DNA of 64,000 bases from JAJXWB01 sp965246795 (lineage in GTDB: Bacteria; Pseudomonadota; Alphaproteobacteria; Rhizobiales; Beijerinckiaceae), in the NCBI GenBank assembly GCA_965246795.1, contig CBDFFN010000008.1:186001-250000 (forward strand), given 5' to 3'. Positions 61,475-64,000 of the stretch are shown in pieces. Below the pieces are notes generated by a model. It saw only the letters and a program-made list of their open reading frames with translations, was not told the origin of the DNA and searched no databases. Position 1 is the first letter of the stretch. Each line of letters starts with the position of its first letter. Made by a program: the position numbers and the translations under genes.

Positions 61475-63160
61475 CTACAGACCCGGATCTCTTGGCAGTC
61501 CGGCTGCCGCGACAAGATCGAGGAGAGCCGCCGCCCGCGCACGATAGACCAAACTTGTGTTCTCCGTCGGCACAGCGATGTTGTCTGCCGTCGAGCCCGG
61601 ACGAAGTCTTAGCCCGGCCGCGATCGCTTCCTTCGCCTCGTCCATTCGTCCCAAACGATGCAGTGCGGCGCCGAGCATGAAGTGTGTGCGGCCTGTACCG
61701 GGCGTGATCGCGAGCGATCGCTCGAGCCACGCGACCGCCTCGGCACTGCGCTCCATCAGGTTGCAAGCCAAGCCTGCGCCGAGCAGCCATGTCCAGCGCG
61801 AGATCGCTGGCGTGTCGAAGCGGTCGGCTTGTTTGAATGTGTCGAGCGCTTCTTCAAAACGCCCGAGAAAGAGTTTCGCGAGGCCGAGCTGATAAAGCGC
61901 TTGGCCATCCCACGGGTCGAAAACCAGCGCCGTCGCGCAGGCCCGTAGCCCATCTTCGAAACGATTGGTTGCCGTGTAGAAGCGACACGCTGTCTGCAGG
62001 TTCGGTACAAATTGCGGCATGCCGCCCGTCGCCTGCTCGAGCAGGGTTCGCGCACGTTGCTCGGCCGCCGGACGCGCGGGAACATCGATCCATGAGATCT
62101 GGATGCCGCGCAGGAGATGTGCGGCAAGCGCGGCTTGCAGATCGGCATCGTCGGGATGGTTCGCGAGCGCCTTCTCTAGGATCGATCGCGCGAGCAAGAA
62201 ATTGTCCGGCGTCGTGCGCACGATCGCGGCGTCGGCCTGTTCGATTGCGACATTGGCGTCGACGGATCGTGGGCTCTGCCGACGCAACGCGCTGATACGC
62301 AGGGCGAGGGGGTAGCCGACACCAGCGACGAGCCGCGATGCAGCGAGACCTGCCGCAGATTGTTGGGTCGGCACATCGACGCCGCCGCTCCATTCCACCA
62401 CTTGCGTCGATGCCCGAATGAGCCGTGCCCGCAGTCGCCAGCTGTCCCCAACGCTTTCGAGTTCGGCTGTGAGCACGAAGTCGGCGCGTTGCGTCGACGA
62501 CGGACTGCTGGATGGTGGGAGAACGCGGACGTTCGGGATCTTCGACAGTCCGTCTGCGAGATCGCCTGCGACGATTGTTGCCATCGCAGTGGCATTTGCG
62601 CTGCTGGCGTTGATCGATTGGATCGCAACGACCGGCGGACCACTCGCGAGGAATTGCGGTGCGATCACCCAGGCAACGGCAGCGGCGATCGTCATGCATA
62701 CGACGACCGCCATCGAGATCGCGCTTGCCTGGCCCATGCTACGCGGAGGCGAAGGATCAGCGTGCCGTGCCGATACGACCTGCGGCTCTGGGAGTTCGAC
62801 GTCGACGGAAGCAGCGGCGGCAGCGGTTCCGGCTTCCGTCATTTTCGGTTGTGTCGCGACATTTTCGGGCGTCGCTTCAAGGAGGTAACCGCGGCCGGGC
62901 ATCACGCGGAGCAGCGAGCGGTGCTCGTCACCGAGCGCGTTGCGAATTTCCCGGATGCACTGGAAGAGGCTGTCGTCGCCGACATGCACGTTCGGCCACA
63001 CGCGCTCCATCAGGCTTTGCTTCGTGACGATGCGGCCGGGCGTTTCCGCCAACATCATCAGGAGCGCGAACCCTTTCGGACGCAGTCGAATGCGACGACC
63101 ATCGGCGCAAACCAGCTCGGCGCGCGACTCGTCGATCGCAAACTCGCGAAAGCGATGCAT
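61475..63160 (-). CDS. Winged-helix (OmpR/CadC-type) transcriptional regulator with TM helix and TPR domain
   Basis: A 561-residue one-component membrane regulator. Residues 1-95 form an OmpR-type winged helix (GFALLMMLAETPGRIVTKQS, DDSLFQCIREIRNALGDEHR, VMPGRGYLLEA); a Pro/Ala-rich linker leads to one TM helix about residues 142-165 (ISMAVVVCMTIAAAVAWVIA); the remainder is extracytoplasmic with TPR-like helices (ALYQLGLAKLFLGRFEEALD; FMLGAALHRLGRMDEAKEAI). ATG 63160 is preferred to a GTG at 63184. The stimulus is unknown. Confidence 0.87.
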   Translation of the reverse strand: MHRFREFAIDESRAELVCADGRRIRLRPKGFALLMMLAETPGRIVTKQSLMERVWPNVHVGDDSLFQCIREIRNALGDEHRSLLRVMPGRGYLLEATPENVATQPKMTEAGTAAAAASVDVELPEPQVVSARHADPSPPRSMGQASAISMAVVVCMTIAAAVAWVIAPQFLASGPPVVAIQSINASSANATAMATIVAGDLADGLSKIPNVRVLPPSSSPSSTQRADFVLTAELESVGDSWRLRARLIRASTQVVEWSGGVDVPTQQSAAGLAASRLVAGVGYPLALRISALRRQSPRSVDANVAIEQADAAIVRTTPDNFLLARSILEKALANHPDDADLQAALAAHLLRGIQISWIDVPARPAAEQRARTLLEQATGGMPQFVPNLQTACRFYTATNRFEDGLRACATALVFDPWDGQALYQLGLAKLFLGRFEEALDTFKQADRFDTPAISRWTWLLGAGLACNLMERSAEAVAWLERSLAITPGTGRTHFMLGAALHRLGRMDEAKEAIAAGLRLRPGSTADNIAVPTENTSLVYRARAAALLDLVAAAGLPRDPGL

Positions 63161-63598
63161 GATCTGGTGCCTATCCCACAGCACGGGGGGCGAGACAACG
63201 TGTCAGGCCGGGTCGACGCGGATGAGCGCGTCGGCGATGGTGAGTCTCGCTGTTCGGGAAACGTTCGTCGTCGCAGGAGCTGCCGCGTCGGTTTCGGACC
63301 GACGGTCAGCGACGCCTGGGCATGCGCCGCTGCGCTGAGTTGCTGGCGCGAGTCGCCCCGCTAATGTGTTGCGTGCGTGCCGCACCTGTCCGCGGCTTTG
63401 CAGGGAGTGCGGCCAATATCAGAAAAATATCAGCGAGGATCAGGCGTGTCGCCGCGACGGTATCGGCGTAGTCTGCCAAGTATTTGACGAGTTTTGCGGC
63501 GATAGACCGCGTCGTGTCGTTCAGCGTAGGGGCGTCACGACCGCAATAGCCATTCCCGTTCCCAACGTTTTGCGTTATGATTTCATTAACTTTGTTAT
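63161..63598. other. Intergenic region between divergent genes
   Basis: About 440 bases without a convincing gene; it should carry promoters for the winged-helix regulator (leftward) and the exported protein (rightward). It contains a small hairpin (TCGGT/ACCGA near 63290) and becomes AT-richer from about 63540. No promoter boxes stand out. Confidence 0.4.
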
Positions 63599-64000
63599 GT
63601 GTTGGAGGGGTGCTTTGGCCGATTTCGGTCGTCTTTGCCGCGACTTAACGCGTCTGCAGCTTCGTCTCTCGCACGCCTGCATCGCTTCGCGCTTGCTGCG
63701 ATCGCTGGTCTGGCCTTCATCACGTCGGCAACCGCGCAGCAGCCGAAGCCTGCAAAGCCTCCCGAGGCGCCTCCGGCGGCGCGTAGTTCCGAGATGGCAC
63801 CGGCCGCAAAGCCAGCCGAAGCACCCGCCGGCGATGCCGCGGCATTCAAAGTGTCTGGCTTCCGGTCCGCGCGTTTCGGCATGGACGAAGCTGAGGTCCG
63901 TGCAGCGATCGCGAAAGACCTCAATGTGCAGCCGAGCGCCATCGCCAAGGCGCAGAACCTTGCCGACCGCACCGACCTCCTAAACGTCCGGGCCCCGGAC
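63599..64000 (+). CDS. Exported hypothetical protein, N-terminal part
   Basis: A plus-strand frame open to the window end reads as an exported protein: a basic start, a hydrophobic core (HRFALAAIAGLAFITSATAQ), a Pro/Ala-rich linker (PKPAKPPEAPPAARSSE) and a folded segment SARFGMDEAEVRAAIAKDLN. The last resembles FGM-x-E-x-VRAAI modules seen in exported proteins of Bradyrhizobium relatives. No ATG is in frame; GTG at 63599 and TTG at 63635 are the candidate starts, neither with a good ribosome site, so the start is uncertain. The gene continues past 64000. Confidence 0.6.
   Translation, partial: MLEGCFGRFRSSLPRLNASAASSLARLHRFALAAIAGLAFITSATAQQPKPAKPPEAPPAARSSEMAPAAKPAEAPAGDAAAFKVSGFRSARFGMDEAEVRAAIAKDLNVQPSAIAKAQNLADRTDLLNVRAPD

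Overview
The window is high-GC bacterial chromosome, gene-dense, with strongly C/G-biased third codon positions, so most long antisense frames are only shadows. Gene content (NMT1/SsuABC-type importers, FCD- and UTRA-type GntR regulators, Sel1 gene beside selB, FeeM-type acyltransferase, GGDEF/EAL proteins) suggests an alphaproteobacterium, probably Hyphomicrobiales. That placement is inference; no rRNA gene is present.

Layout. 0-10 kb: the end of a cytochrome b561-like gene, then a 3,079-residue RTX/cadherin-type protein on the minus strand. 10-15.3 kb: a Sod-pirin pair, a small HTH gene, and a degraded-looking selenocysteine locus (Sel1-like remnant, selB, and a tRNA-Sec gene lying inside the selB reading frame, with anticodon UCG and three mispaired stem positions). 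15.3-20.4 kb: a racemase-superfamily gene diverging from a ComE-ComD-like fused decarboxylase, an 8-oxoguanine-deaminase-like hydrolase and a GMC oxidoreductase. 20.4-32.1 kb: two divergent gene sets around an operator-rich gap at 28.4-28.6 kb. Leftward lie an aminotransferase, SDR, alpha/beta hydrolase, M20 amidohydrolase, an SsuABC-like importer and a 2OG-Fe(II) oxygenase. Rightward lie a second importer and its likely GntR regulator. 32.2-37.2 kb: a ring-cleavage/LigJ/LigK module resembling the lower protocatechuate 4,5-cleavage (gallate) route. 37.2-43.1 kb: aceE-aceF-lpd, a pyruvate dehydrogenase operon with a lipoylated E3. 43.2-52.8 kb: an oxidoreductase, an FAH-family hydrolase, an MFS carrier, a FeeM-like acyltransferase and two c-di-GMP enzymes. 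52.8-60.5 kb: a CUT1-type ABC importer, a UTRA GntR regulator, a sulfatase without signal peptide and its formylglycine-generating enzyme, preceded by a perfect inverted repeat. 60.5-64 kb: an EamA transporter, a winged-helix/TPR regulator and the start of an exported protein.

How they fit together: most of the window is catabolic, with importers placed next to enzymes that cut, deaminate, oxidise or desulfate small organic molecules, and with products (oxaloacetate, pyruvate) that could feed the PDH operon. The most unusual element is the tRNA-Sec/selB locus. Its anticodon is non-canonical, but accumulated mispairs and a broken neighbour make decay as likely as recoding. Three one-base frameshifts (one in pirin, two in the Sel1 gene), two of them in G runs, could be real or sequence errors.
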